Below, piece by piece: positions 52,589 through 62,650 of a stretch of DNA of 64,000 bases. Below the pieces are notes generated by a model, which was given only the letters and a program-made list of their open reading frames with translations, was not told the origin of the DNA and ran no database searches. Position 1 is the stretch's first letter. The number at the start of each line of letters is the position of its first letter. A program made the translations under genes and the position numbers. This stretch comes from Closterium sp. NIES-65 (taxonomy: Eukaryota > Streptophyta > Zygnematophyceae > Desmidiales > Closteriaceae): NCBI GenBank assembly GCA_948144175.1, contig CANXME010000897.1, positions 1,007,001 through 1,071,000 of the forward strand, given 5' to 3'.

Positions 52589-54720
52589 CAGATGCCATTT
52601 GGATCGGGGTTGTGTAACGCCGTTTCGCATGGGTGGGGATGATGCGGCACCCACGGTCTGCCGTCGGGGCGCTTCCAATCCCTGCGGTGGATGTGCTCGA
52701 AGCGCAGTGGCACGAGATCAATCAACTCGTGCGAGTCGCTGCTGCAGTCGGGAATGTCTAAATCTAGGACATACACTCCATTTTCGGAGTGCGCTCACCC
52801 GGTCTGCCTGCGGGGAAATGTGTGCGATTCGTAGTGCAGCAGGATGTCTCGCGTCTCGCGATCCGTGCTGAGGTCGACGCCGCAGTCCATGAGCTATGCG
52901 GCGGACAGGAGGTTGAAGCGCAGGTTCTAGACGATCAGCATATCGTTAAGCGTGATGTGCGTGCGGCTTCCACGTGCTTTGAGCACGACAATGCCTTGTG
53001 CGCTTGCGCACAGGCGCGTGTTGTTCGCCACAGTGACGTAAGTAGCTGTAGGGGTGGGGACGGCGTTGGATATGTAATGCTCGGAGCCCACCATATGCTG
53101 GCCGCAGCAGCTGTCCAGGTACCAGGTGTTGTAGCGCTTGTTGTTGTCACGTGCGAGCACCGCCAATCGCGGTGTGACGATGTGCGGGGTGTCGAACTTC
53201 AGAAATTGTTCGCGCGAGAGCCAATTAAGTGGCGCCACCCGCATGTCTGGTATGTGCGGGGGACTTTCAAGCAGCGGGACTGGGACGTTCCAGTCCTGGT
53301 CGTCGTCGTCGTTGAACTCGCGGCGCGGGCTGAACGGGTTGTTGTTGGTGAACGCGCCGATGGGGTGCGGTGCTGGCTTAGGTGAGGATTAGCGAACACG
53401 GCGACGACGTGACTCGCCTGTCATGGCCATGTTGCTCATGACCTTTCTCGTAGGGGCAGTTGATGGCTGCTGCTGCTGATGCTGAACGGTTGAGTTCAGA
53501 TTGCGCGCGGGTGGGGGTTAATACCCTTGGGCTGGACGCACGTCGCCTCGTGCGTCTTGTTGGCCGGACCAGTTGCTCAGATTGGTCTGGCGAGGGCGAG
53601 ATCGGAACTTATATCGATCCGCCAAATGCCCGAAGTTTTTGCAGATTTTGCAGTAGAGGCGTCGCGGTCGTCGCTCTTCGTTGTTGTCGGCGCAGAAGGC
53701 GAGCCATTCTCGTTCTCGTCGTGGCGCTGGTTGCTGCTGATCCATATCCCGTTGTTCGACAAGAAGGGCGGCGCAAAGGGCGGCCTCCGAGATGACCCCC
53801 TGCTGTCGGAGGAGCGCCTTACAGGGCCGCCACTCTGGGCCAATTCCTTGAAGCACAATGTTCACGAAGATTTCCTCGGAAATCGAGCTTCCCAACTTCA
53901 CGATTTGATCGCGAAGGCTCCGACAGCGGTTGATGTAGCTGTTGACCTTCTCCCCTGAGGTAATCTTAGTTTCCAGCAGTTGCTGGAGCAGTCGGCTCGA
54001 GGAGACAGAGTCCTTGGGCTGATACACGCCGTTCAGGTGGCGCCAAGCGTCGAGGGCTAGGGCAGCCGATGTCTTGTATGAACGAACGTTCAGCTGTTCC
54101 GCCGGCGACATGTTACGCAGAAGAATCCCGTACGCCATCAGAGACTCGTTATAATAGTGAGTCCTTGCGTCGTCGGTGTCCTTAGCAGGTCTCGAGTAGC
54201 TCCCGTCGAAATAATGATAAATCTGCGCGTTTTGCAGCAGCAGCTCCAGCTCAAAGCTCCAGGTGTAAAAGTCTCTGCCGTCAAAGCACACATTTGTCTT
54301 TATTTTTTATATGCTCAAAAACCTTGATTGCGCGGAGAGAATTGCTTCATCGATGGGACAGGGAGTCTTGGGGGTTGAGCCGTTCGTATCTAGGGAGAAC
54401 CCTTGCGGGGCGGAGTTTTGGCCGTTTGGGGCCGGTTGAGTGGGCTGGGAAGAATTTCCCGCATTGCCATTCCGGAATGTCTGGAGCCCTTGCTCCAGGC
54501 TCGTGAGTCGGTGAAGAAGTTGTGCGAGGATGGCAGAAGGAATCGTCGTCGTTTCCTCGTTTGTCGCAGCTGGGTTGGGCTGCGCTTCAACCGTCAGATT
54601 CGTCTGACCTCCAGATCCTCCGGCCATTCTTACACGTGATCGTGTGCTGGACGCCACTTTCCGAATGTTGCGGATTTCGGAGATGGCGGTGCGAAGGATT
54701 CGTGAGTCGCTCTCATACCA
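52589..54720 (-). pseudogene. Copia A Gag and protease (remnant)
   Basis: Minus strand. Gag starts near 54627 (MAGGSGGQTNLTVEAQ), just inside the LTR and primer site. The UBN2 domain follows (FDGRDFYTWSFELELLLQNA, SYINRCRSLRDQI, LQGIGPEWRPCKALLRQQG) at about 54290-53760. A CCHC-like knuckle CKICKNFGHL lies near 53640. The protease region at about 53130 reads TWYLDSCCGQHM, shared almost exactly with C4. A spacer continues to 52589 where C3 is inserted. A primer site TGGTATGAGAGC lies at 54720-54709. Broken. Confidence 0.85.
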
Positions 54721-55166
54721 TGTTGTCATCAGAAGTTGATCGTGGCCTAGGATCCACTCAGGATGGTTCGCACACAGAGAAGTGATGTTGGTGGGCCCTT
54801 GACCTCAATAGCAGAGTGAATGTAAATGCTTGAGATGAAATAAAACATGCAGATACAGCAAATATACGTATGAGTACAGGGGAGATGAAACCACCTAGCT
54901 AGCCATGTACTCTAAGGGGTACATTCCCTTATTCAAATACATTCCCAACCATGCGGCGCGAACAGTTACGAAACTGTTCCCGCCGAAGCCATCCTGCCTG
55001 CAGCTGCCTGATGCTGTCTGCTCCGACGGTTCAGATGCGTCCCAATTGTCTGACGCTTCGAGTCGTTTCCAACCGTCTGACGCTTCGCGTTCATTCGCGA
55101 TACTGCGTGCTTCTCTTTGCTGCGGTGAGGAGTGCACAGTAATATTCAAGTAATACTATTCGTAAC
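54721..55166 (-). repeat. Copia A 5' LTR (outer edge tentative)
   Basis: The inner edge is firm: minus-strand ...GATGACAACA directly precedes the primer site TGGTATGAGAGC. The outer edge is proposed at 55166 (minus-strand TGTTACGAATAG) from length (446 bp against 436 bp in C4) and TGTT...AACA ends. The partner LTR is outside the window, so this is not proved. It contains duplicated GTCTGACGCTTCG motifs at about 55039-55087. Confidence 0.55.
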
Positions 55167-55386
55167 AGAAACAAAGTCTGAAACTTCAGAGTGTCTTTTA
55201 AAAAAAGTCTGAAGCAATCAGAGTTTACCCCAATGATTAGTTTGATTAAGTGCTGGTGAGTTGTATCTAGTGTTTTCAACTACATAAGGCTGGCCTACAA
55301 GTTAAACATACACCTTAGCACGTAACAGAGTCATACTACTACTACCTAGCTTGCAGCTGAATATATACTATCCTATCTACTCTAGT
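55167..55386. other. AT-rich spacer between Copia A and the hAT gene
   Basis: No frame or RNA motif is recognised. It presumably is the 3' untranslated end and downstream flank of the hAT gene on the minus strand. Confidence 0.4.
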
Positions 55387-56983
55387 CTACTCTTCATCAA
55401 ATCCATCATCATCACCATCGGATGCATCATCATCACCCTGATCTATGTCTTCTACTTCCATCACCTCCTCTGCCTCCTTGGCCCTGTTCTGTTGCTTTCC
55501 TGTAGGCAGGAGAGGAACGTTGCTGTGGGGCTTGCGCTTCTTGTAGGCCCTCCAGATTGTGACGATCTCCTCCCAGTTGGGCTCGTAGTCCATGAGGCTC
55601 ATGCACATGAGGTCGCCCAGCCGTGCATCCTTCAGCGAGCCTCTCTTCCACGACTTGATAATGTTCTGCCTCGAAAAACCACACTCGCACTCCACGGTGC
55701 TCAGCGGCAGGACAGCTACCGCCACCCACAGATGAACAAGGTTGGGGTAGTTGTCCCGCTAGTCCGGCGTCTTGAGCATGGTTGTGGGTCCCGCGTGGAA
55801 GCTGCGGACGCCCTTGGTAGAGGCTGCAAGCACCGAGGTAAACATGCGCAGCTCCTTCTCTGCACGGTGCTTGTTGACTCCTTGGGGGACTGGGTAAACA
55901 GAATGGAATGAGTAAACAGACACAAACAATGATAAAACATCTTTGAATGATTAATCAAACACATCGACTGCAGCATCGCACAGTACACAAGCAGGGCAAC
56001 GAAGAAGGATGATAAGGCTTACCTCGCACAATCTCCTCCGTCAGGTCGGCCTTGAACAAGGTGACCAGCAACTGTAGCCACTGAAGGCACCGCCGTTTCC
56101 TCTCAGTACGATCCAGAGGGTACTCGTCTGGCAGGAACAGCTTCACCCCGGACATCCCATCCAGGTCGCCTAGCCGATGCACGAGCTGGTGAGCAATCAT
56201 CTCCGCAAACTCCGTGCAGAGTGCCACGCAGTCGTCATGGCTCCCGGGCCCTGCGAACTCCTCCAGCTCGTCCACATGCAGCGTGAACTTTAAGCGTGCT
56301 GGACGGTCGTCCGAGTCAACGCCTTCAACTTTCACCTCCCGGTTTCCTCCTGGCCCATGGCGCGCGATGAAGGGGGACAGCCGCTCGCTCACCCTGCCAC
56401 CGAAGTCGTCGCCGCAATCAACGTAGCGGCTCTCAATGTGGGAGGTTGTGCGGTTGATCTCCGCATGCACGGCGGGATATTCAAGCTGGACAGGAAACAA
56501 AAAAATCGGTAGTTAGTGGTTGATCAGGGTTAACAAACATGGACACACGTACAAGTGGCGACAAGCAACAATACATTAATAGACAACTATGGCCAACCTC
56601 ACCTCCTTTTGCTAGAACACCCGGTTCAGGATGTTGAGCTGCTCCAGCACGTCAGCAATGAAGAAGAGAAGGAAATGGAACCTGTAACTAGTAACCAAAG
56701 CATAGAGGTTAGCGTCCCACTCCTTAAGCATCACAATGAGTGCCGGAAGCACCGCGACAAGCCTGAGCACCGCGTCGCCCCGCGAAAGCCACCGGACAGA
56801 ATGAATGCCCTGAAGCTCAAGAATGGTTTACGCGAAGACTTCCTGGAGCCCCATGAACCGTTGATGCCAGGGGCCCGAACAGCCGAGATGCTCTGCCACG
56901 GTGTGAATCACCGAGTCAATGACATTGAACGCCGGAACCTTCTCGGCCGCCGTTTTGGCCGCGAGTGCCTCTTTGTACACAAG

Positions 56984-57200
56984 TGTCAGAATATGTTGTT
57001 TGTGTAGCCTGCAGTGGGGCACTCAATAGTGAGTACAGCCCCTTAGGGTTTGCTATTTGTATCCTGCTGCTTGCTAGTTCAATCATTCCTTCTCAATTCC
57101 ATTCCTGCACACATTCTAGCTCGTTCTTGGCACCTCATCGCTCTAGTCCTACTGTGGCCTAGGCTACTAAGCCTAGGCCGTGCTCCTACTATATCTGACA
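56984..57200 (+). repeat. Left LTR of the small element
   Basis: 217 bp, TGTCAGAATATG to TATATCTGACA, with perfect short inverted ends TGTCAG/CTGACA. Includes the inverted repeat ACTCA-ATAG-TGAGT near 57018. Confidence 0.93.
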
Positions 57201-57359
57201 TGGTAACAGAGGGCGGCATGTCTACCGCCTTCCTGTGTATGGGCCCACCACCTGCTTCCGCTGCCCTACCGTCCGCCGCGCGCCCCGTGGTGCGCGGCGG
57301 CGAAACCCTAATTTCTGCCCGTCGCGCGCTCGGGGCGCCTGGCGGGTTTCCCATCCGTG

Positions 57360-57745
57360 GCGCCCGTCGTGGTGCCCTTGGGGGGGCCTCCGCGGTCCCC
57401 TCTCATCGAAGCGCCCATCGAGGCGCTCTTGGGGACCCGCGCGCCCTTCTCTCCCGTCGCCTGTCGAGGCGACCTCGGGGACCCGCGCGGCCTCCCCTCC
57501 CGTCGCCCGTCGTGGCGACCACGGGAGCCGTGCGCGGCGCCCTCCCCGTTGCCCGTCGAGGCGACTTCGGGGGCCGTGCGCGGCTCTCCCCGTCGCCCGT
57601 CGTGGCGACTTCGGGGGGCCCGCACGGTGCCCTCCCCGTCGCCCGTCGAGGCGACTTCAGGGGGCCTGCGCGGCGCCCTCCCCGTCGCCCGTCGAGGCGG
57701 CTCTGGAGGCCCGTCGCGGCGCCCTCTGTGGTGCCCGTCGTGGCG
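57360..57745 (+). repeat. 46-bp tandem array of hairpin units
   Basis: About nine units with a period of 44-46 bp, each carrying GTCGCC-CGTCGA-GGCGAC or a variant. Arm pairs at 57456/57468, 57502/57514, 57548/57560, 57592/57604, 57638/57650 and 57684/57696 are clear. Outer units change both arms together (GCGCC/GGCGC near 57411; GGCGCC/GGTGCC near 57362). Long GC-rich frames here are repeat artefacts. See the finding for interpretation. Confidence 0.85.
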
Positions 57746-58552
57746 CCCCAGGGGGGGGGGGGGCGCGGCTCCTTTCTCGTCGCCCCTAGGGGCGCCCCTC
57801 CCTTCTCCTCCCTCCTCCTCACTTTCACATGCAGCGGCCACCCCTGGAGCCGCCCATCTCTACAGCAGCAGCTCCTGGAGCCGCCCACAGCTTGCAGCAG
57901 CCGTCCCAGGACCCCTGCAGCAGCCCGCGGCCCGCCCCTGCAGTTGCTCGTGATGTCGTCCCTGTCCCCCCCCCCCCGTGCTGCCCATTCTCCCGTTCTG
58001 CCGTGTGTTCCGCGGTGGTTGGGGGGTAGGGTGGCGAGCATGGGGGTGAGCGGTGTGGGTTCTCCCCTCCTCCTTTTTTATCTCCCACTGCTGCAGCTGC
58101 CGCTGATGGGGGTGGAGGTGTGGGAGCTGTGGGGAGTGGAGCTATGGGGGTGATGTGGGAGTGGAGCTAGGGGTGAAACTGGGGGTGTATGTAGGGGGGT
58201 GTGGGACTGCTTGGGGAGGCTGAGAGGAGGCTGCCGTCTAGTCGTCCGCAGCACCTGTAGTTCGGGGCGCTGTCCTGGTAGCCCAGAGAGCTTGCTGCGC
58301 CTGTCGCCCGTGGGTCCGTTGCTCCTGTAGCTCGTCGTAGCCCGTGAGCCAGTTACTCCAATAGTCCGGGGCGCTATCGCGGTAGCCACTGTGCCAGCCG
58401 CTCCTGTTGCCCGTGTGTCTGCAGCTTCAGCCGTCGTCTCCCATCTTCTCTCCTCTCACAGTCCTTCCTCCTCCTCACTTGCCCGTTGTGACTACCACTA
58501 GCTTTGCTCATAATTGTGAACTTTAAACGGTTGCTTCTTGTAATTGTGCTCA
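57746..58552 (+). other. Non-coding interior of the small element
   Basis: GC-rich to 58020 with Pro/Ala-like low complexity, then G-rich sequence to about 58210 and TGTAGY/CCGT-rich imperfect repeats to 58400. No domain is recognised on either strand. Confidence 0.5.
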
Positions 58553-58638
58553 GAATGTGTGGTGACATTGTGATCCACCCTGAGCTTGTTCTGCTTTGCT
58601 TACTGTGCTGATTACACCCCACTTTGGCTATGGGGGTG

Positions 58639-58856
58639 TGTCAGAATATGTTGTTTTGTGTAGCCTGCAGTGGGGCACTCAATAGTGAGTACAGCCCCTT
58701 AGGGTTTGCTATTTGTATCCTGCTGCTTGCTAGTTCAATCATTCTTTCTCAATTCCATTCCTGCACACATTCTAGCTCGTTCTTGGCGCCTCATCGCTCT
58801 AGTCCTACTATGGCCTAGGCTACTAAGCCTAGGCCGTGCTCCTAGTATATCTGACA
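58639..58856 (+). repeat. Right LTR of the small element
   Basis: 218 bp, pairs with 56984-57200. Directly preceded by the polypurine tract; followed by ACAAG at 58857-58861. Confidence 0.93.
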
Positions 58857-60056
58857 ACAAGATGCAAACATCATTAGAACACCTGGAAAACAAACAATCG
58901 TAAAGACGCTAAAGAAGTAACAAATGAAAAATATATACATCGATACAGTGGGATGACACCAGATGGGGGATGCGCAGTCGGAGGCGTGTGGTGAGGCCGG
59001 ACTTGCTGCCCATCGTCGGTGCTGATCCCCGCTATGCGCTGAAGGTCGACCCCGACAGCCTGTAGGTGTGACAACAGAACAATGAGGAGGGAAGCTGCAT
59101 CGGCCTTCACCATGGTAAGAAGAGCCATGAACTCCGTGACAAGCTTGTTGTCACGGAGGAAAGAGATGAAGAGGATCAGGTGCTTCCCGCTACACCTATC
59201 CGTGCTCTCGTCAATAGCGATGCCGACGAAGGGCGACGCCAGCACGTGTTCCAGCTGGGTTGTCTGGAGCCATGTCGCAGTTGCTTGCGTCAACGAAAAA
59301 GTAAAATTAACCTTTTGACTAAACAAAATGCATCAAATAACTTATGGCACTTGCACTCACGTGGTGTAGTAGGTGCCGTAGCCCTTCTTCAGGAAGCCAG
59401 GCACGCCTTTCTCCGCCAAATAACGCACAAGCTTTACCCACATCCCCATCGGCGCATCGGACCTGCTGATGAACAGCAGGGAGTCGAGAAGGGCGACGAC
59501 GCGCGTCTGCTCTCCGTCCATGGTGGCGCGATTCTGGTCGATCTGCGGCTGCCTCGCTCCGCACTCCTGCACAGCTCTTTGTCTCGCCATCGCCAGCTTG
59601 TGCTTAGCCGTGCCCACGTGCTTACGGAACGACTGGGTCTGCAAGTCCGTGGCTCCTTTCCCGCGTCTCTTGCACTTGCCTCCGTCGCCAGCATAAGCTG
59701 CACACACAGTACACTTGAAGGCAGGCAAGCCGGGGGTGGTTTTCGTGATTTGCAGCCATGGAAACCGCGTTTGCCACTGGCTCTTAAACTTGTCAATAGC
59801 ATCATCGTACAGCCCTTCAATGAGCTCCTCCAGGATTATGGTGAGGCAAGGTCGCGGACGTTCAGACGAGCCTGGAGAATTGTTGACGTTTGTGGTCGAG
59901 GATGAAGGCCTGGCGAAGCTCAATGTCGCCTGCTTGAGCCGGACGGATCGCGCCGTGGTCTGAGCGGGATGGTGCGATGTGGAAACAACCGTTGGTTCCG
60001 CAGGTTGCTCTGCCACAGGGTCGGGATTTGAGATCACGGGTGCTGGAGGTTCCTTC

Positions 60057-60492
60057 TGTTGGGAACAATAAGTCTTAAAAGCGCCTCTGTCGTGTCGAAA
60101 CACAGTACTCAAAGCGAAGCAGTCAGAATCGAAGCATCGCGAGTCAACCCTCGGAGGTTGGGAGTAACCGCCTGGAGGTTACACGAAGGTCAAAGGTCAG
60201 CGACCTTTGACTTGACCAATACAGCGCGACAGCAAGGACACACAACTGACTCGACATTGAGCAGTTGCCCGAGTTGCACTGTATCGAATCGCAACATCAA
60301 AACAGTTATCTCATCTATTCATATTCCTTGTACTCCTATATAAAGCCTTGTACTTGTTTGTTTTAATTAACTTTACTTTGCCCTCACATACCAGCGCAAG
60401 GTGGTTCAAGATCTCTTATTTAAACGCTTCCGCTATTACAATCCTACTCAGCCTTTAACTCTATAAAGATCCTAGGGCTTTTCAGCCCAACA
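60057..60492 (+). repeat. Copia C4 5' LTR
   Basis: TGTTGGGAACAATAAG to CAGCCCAACA. A TATATAAA box at 60337-60344 marks the likely promoter. A perfect inverted repeat lies upstream at 60189-60211. GGAGGTT is repeated near 60152 and 60173. Confidence 0.9.
60189..60211 (+). promoter_or_regulatory. Perfect 10-bp inverted repeat in the C4 LTR
   Basis: GTCAAAGGTC-AGC-GACCTTTGAC, about 125 bases upstream of the TATA box. It could be a dimeric transcription factor site or an RNA hairpin if within the transcript; position favours a promoter element. Confidence 0.6.
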
Positions 60493-60552
60493 TGGTATGA
60501 GAGCAGTTAGAGTTAAAATCCATTATTCAACAAACCTTACATCAACGAAGAC

Positions 60553-62463
60553 ATGTCAACTAGAAAGGAGAGGAGCTCCTCCAACGGCTCTCCCGGCACT
60601 ACTCCTACCCCACCACCTGTCTCTGGCCTACAGACAGAGGAAGGGACTGCTACCAGACCAGCAGCTGGGTCCACGGAAACTCCAGCAGGCTTCGATCCAA
60701 GCATGATGGAGAAATTTTTCTCCTTCATGTCCTTCTACGAACAGCACCAGCAAGGGGCACCTGCGCAGTCAAACAACAGCAACAACAACAATGTGACTCC
60801 CATGAGTCTCGACGGGTCTTCCTACGCACGCGGGATTCAACAAAAACAACAACAACCTACCTTTGCGCCGTACGAACCCCAGCGTGGTTCCGTCAGCTTC
60901 ATGCCGCAACCGCAACCTGCATCGGGACAAGAAAAGACATTGGACGCGTTACAAGTCCAGTCGCAATTCGCGCACGTTCTCAAGCTGCAAACGACAAAGC
61001 CTTTCGACGGGAAAGACTTCTTCACCTGGTCATTCGAGTTCGAATTGATGATGGAAGGAGCACAGATTCTCGGCTTCTTCGACGGGTCCCTGCCATATCC
61101 AACAAACGGGACACAATATGAGAAGCAGCAGTACACCTATCAATCGATGATGGCGTACACGATACTGCCAAGAAACATTACCCCGACCCAACAGCAGAAC
61201 ATCAGGACTTACCGAGGCTACGGCAACTCCGCGGAGCTTGCGTACAACCACCTGAAGAACCTGTATCAAGCAACAGACAGCGTAAATCAGAGCAGGTTAA
61301 TGGCGTAGCTGACAACGATTGAAATGAAACCAGGCAAGAAGGGCATGGCTTATATCAGCCGCTGTCGCGAACTGCGCGACAGGCTCCTTCGATGCGGAGG
61401 GTCAATCTCCGAAGACGCCTTCGTCACGGTGGTCATTGGCGGTCTTGGCCCCCACTGGCGCTCCACTCGCGCCATACTCCGAGCACACGGGAGGATCTCC
61501 GAAGCGGCACTCTGCGCCGAAATCCACGCCGAGCAGCAGGATATGGACCTGCAAGAAGAAAGGCACAAGAAGAAGTCATTAGCACCGGAGTTTGCGTTTC
61601 ACACTCAGCGACGATACAACAATCGACAACAGCAACAAGTGAAGACAGTACCTCCGTTCTGTCACATCTGTAAAACTTCGGGTCATCCTCGCACACACTG
61701 CCCATCTCGTCAGCAGACGACGACACCACAGCGACAACTTCGGCCTTCGAGCTCCCAAGTTGCCTCAACGCAAGCAACTCCGACAACCGCACACCAAGCT
61801 TCAACGACTTCATCTGGACAATCTGCACAAGGAGCAAGAAACATCATCAATTGCATGGTCAAGATAAACGACTCTTGCACAACAGAGTCACCACCGTACT
61901 ACTCACCCGAAGATCAACTCGACAACAGCACACCCCGCCGCGAATCTCTTCAACCGAACCCAACGTACGCCGCAATCGCTCAAAGCGAACCATCCGGTCA
62001 AGACACCTGGTTCTTGGACAGTTGCTGCGGACAACACATGTGTTCCTCCGTGCGCTTCGTTCAACGTGAGCACCGACTCCAGCGAGAAGTAGTCATTACG
62101 GTCGCCAACAATCAGAACCTGCGCACACGGAGACAAGGGGTGGTACAGCTTCAGTCACGAGAAACAAACGTTATACTCAACATGTCAAAAGTACTTATCG
62201 CGGAGGGACTAGGCTACAACTTACTGAGTGTTAGCCAGTTGATGGCGAAAGGGATACACTTGGAAGCCGACAGCACCACCCAAGAGTTCAAGTTGTACCA
62301 CGGGAAGGGTGGTCTCTACATCGGAAAGGCGGTGTTGAAAAATAATGTCTTCGTCCTCGACTTCGTTCCCGACCTGGGCACTGCCGACAGCGACGCTATC
62401 GTCAACTTCGCCGATTGGACGCATCCGCCGGATCTCGATCCCGACTTCAGCCCGGGAGGTTTC
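60553..62463 (+). pseudogene. Copia C4 Gag and protease (remnant)
   Basis: Starts MSTRKERSSSNGSPGTTPTP at 60553, 48 bases after the primer site. Asn/Gln-rich N-terminus; UBN2 Gag with TKPFDGKDFFTWSFEFEL (about 60990) and YISRCRELRDRLLRCGGSIS (about 61350); CCHC zinc knuckle CHICKTSGHPRTHC near 61660; Gln/Thr-rich linker; protease region TWFLDSCCGQHM near 62010, followed by NLLSVSQLMAKGI. Gag builds the particle and protease matures it. Broken fossil. Confidence 0.87.
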
Positions 62464-62524
62464 TAGTACTCACACACCATTCCTGAAGCAGAACGAACAC
62501 GAGCATTAGCAACCATTCGACAAT

Positions 62525-62650
62525 CGGCAGCAGCAGAGACAACATCGGCAGCAGCAGAGATAACATCGGCAGCAGCAGAGATAACATCGGCAGCAGCAGA
62601 GACAACATCGGCAGCAGCAGAGACAACATCGACAGCAGCAGAAACATCAC
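62525..62650 (+). repeat. 21-bp coding repeat in the C4 protease-integrase spacer
   Basis: About six copies of ACATCGGCAGCAGCAGAGA(C/T)A, read as the heptad SAAAETT/SAAAEIT. Likely a flexible or helical spacer expanded by slippage. Confidence 0.85.

Larger units (their letters stand above)
1..55166 (-). mobile_element. Copia element A, old host of the nest, split in three and running off the left edge
   Basis: Minus-strand Ty1/copia element. Its pieces read in order as 5' LTR (about 54721-55166), gag and protease (54720-52589), gag-pre-integrase region (45071-44060), then integrase and the start of reverse transcriptase (1421-1). The gaps are filled exactly by C3 (45072-52588, TSD CAGAT) and Gypsy G (1427-44054, TSD AAAGG). 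Integrase before reverse transcriptase is the Copia order. The 3' LTR is outside the window. It is the oldest LTR element here by nesting and is broken, with at least five breaks besides the insertions. It resembles C4 in gag and protease, so the two are one clade. Confidence 0.85.
56984..58856 (+). mobile_element. Small non-autonomous LTR element (LARD/TRIM-like) in the hAT gene
   Basis: LTRs at 56984-57200 and 58639-58856. Target duplication ACAAG is at 56979-56983 and 58857-58861. Primer site TGGTAACAGAGG at 57201-57212; polypurine tract TATGGGGGTG directly before the right LTR. The 1.4 kb interior has no gag, protease, integrase or reverse transcriptase motif on either strand, so it cannot move alone. 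The LTR core (TGTAGCCTGCAGTGGGG ... GTACA ... TAGGGTTTGCTATTTGTA), GGGCCCACC at 57241-57249 and the 3' block at 58553-58638 match the O/N/C Copia family. LTRs differ by about four substitutions and one gap, so it is not the newest insertion. Confidence 0.9.
55387..60056 (-). pseudogene. hAT-superfamily transposase-like gene with introns, decayed
   Basis: Minus strand. Exon-like pieces: 60056-59361 (ends at donor GTGAGT), about 59283-58947, one interrupted by the small LTR element and ending at 56603 (GTGAGG), 56485-56030 (acceptor CCTGTCCAG, donor GTAAGC), and 55900-55387 (acceptor TTTACCCAG). The last two join in phase. Features: KQATLSFARPS, then a zinc finger FKCTVC ... SFRKHVGTAKH; a DUF4371-like core FVGIAIDESTD; SVRWLSRGDAVLRLV; and the C-terminal hAT dimerisation domain VLPLSTVECECGFSRQNIIKSW with an acidic tail. 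Relatives cut and paste DNA; some are domesticated as ZNF862-like proteins. In-frame stops lie at 56828-56830 (UAA), 56612-56614 (UAG) and 55759-55761 (UAG), with a probable frame slip near 59010. The 5' end is cut off by C4. Dead as it stands under the standard code. Confidence 0.8.

Noticed and set aside
52589-54720. A separate partial element right of C3
   Set aside because: The CAGAT duplication and the Copia domain order show it is the same element A as the pieces at 44060-45071 and 1-1421.
57050-58153. Coding region in the small LTR element
   Set aside because: The frame begins inside the LTR, tracks the hairpin repeat and has no recognisable domain.
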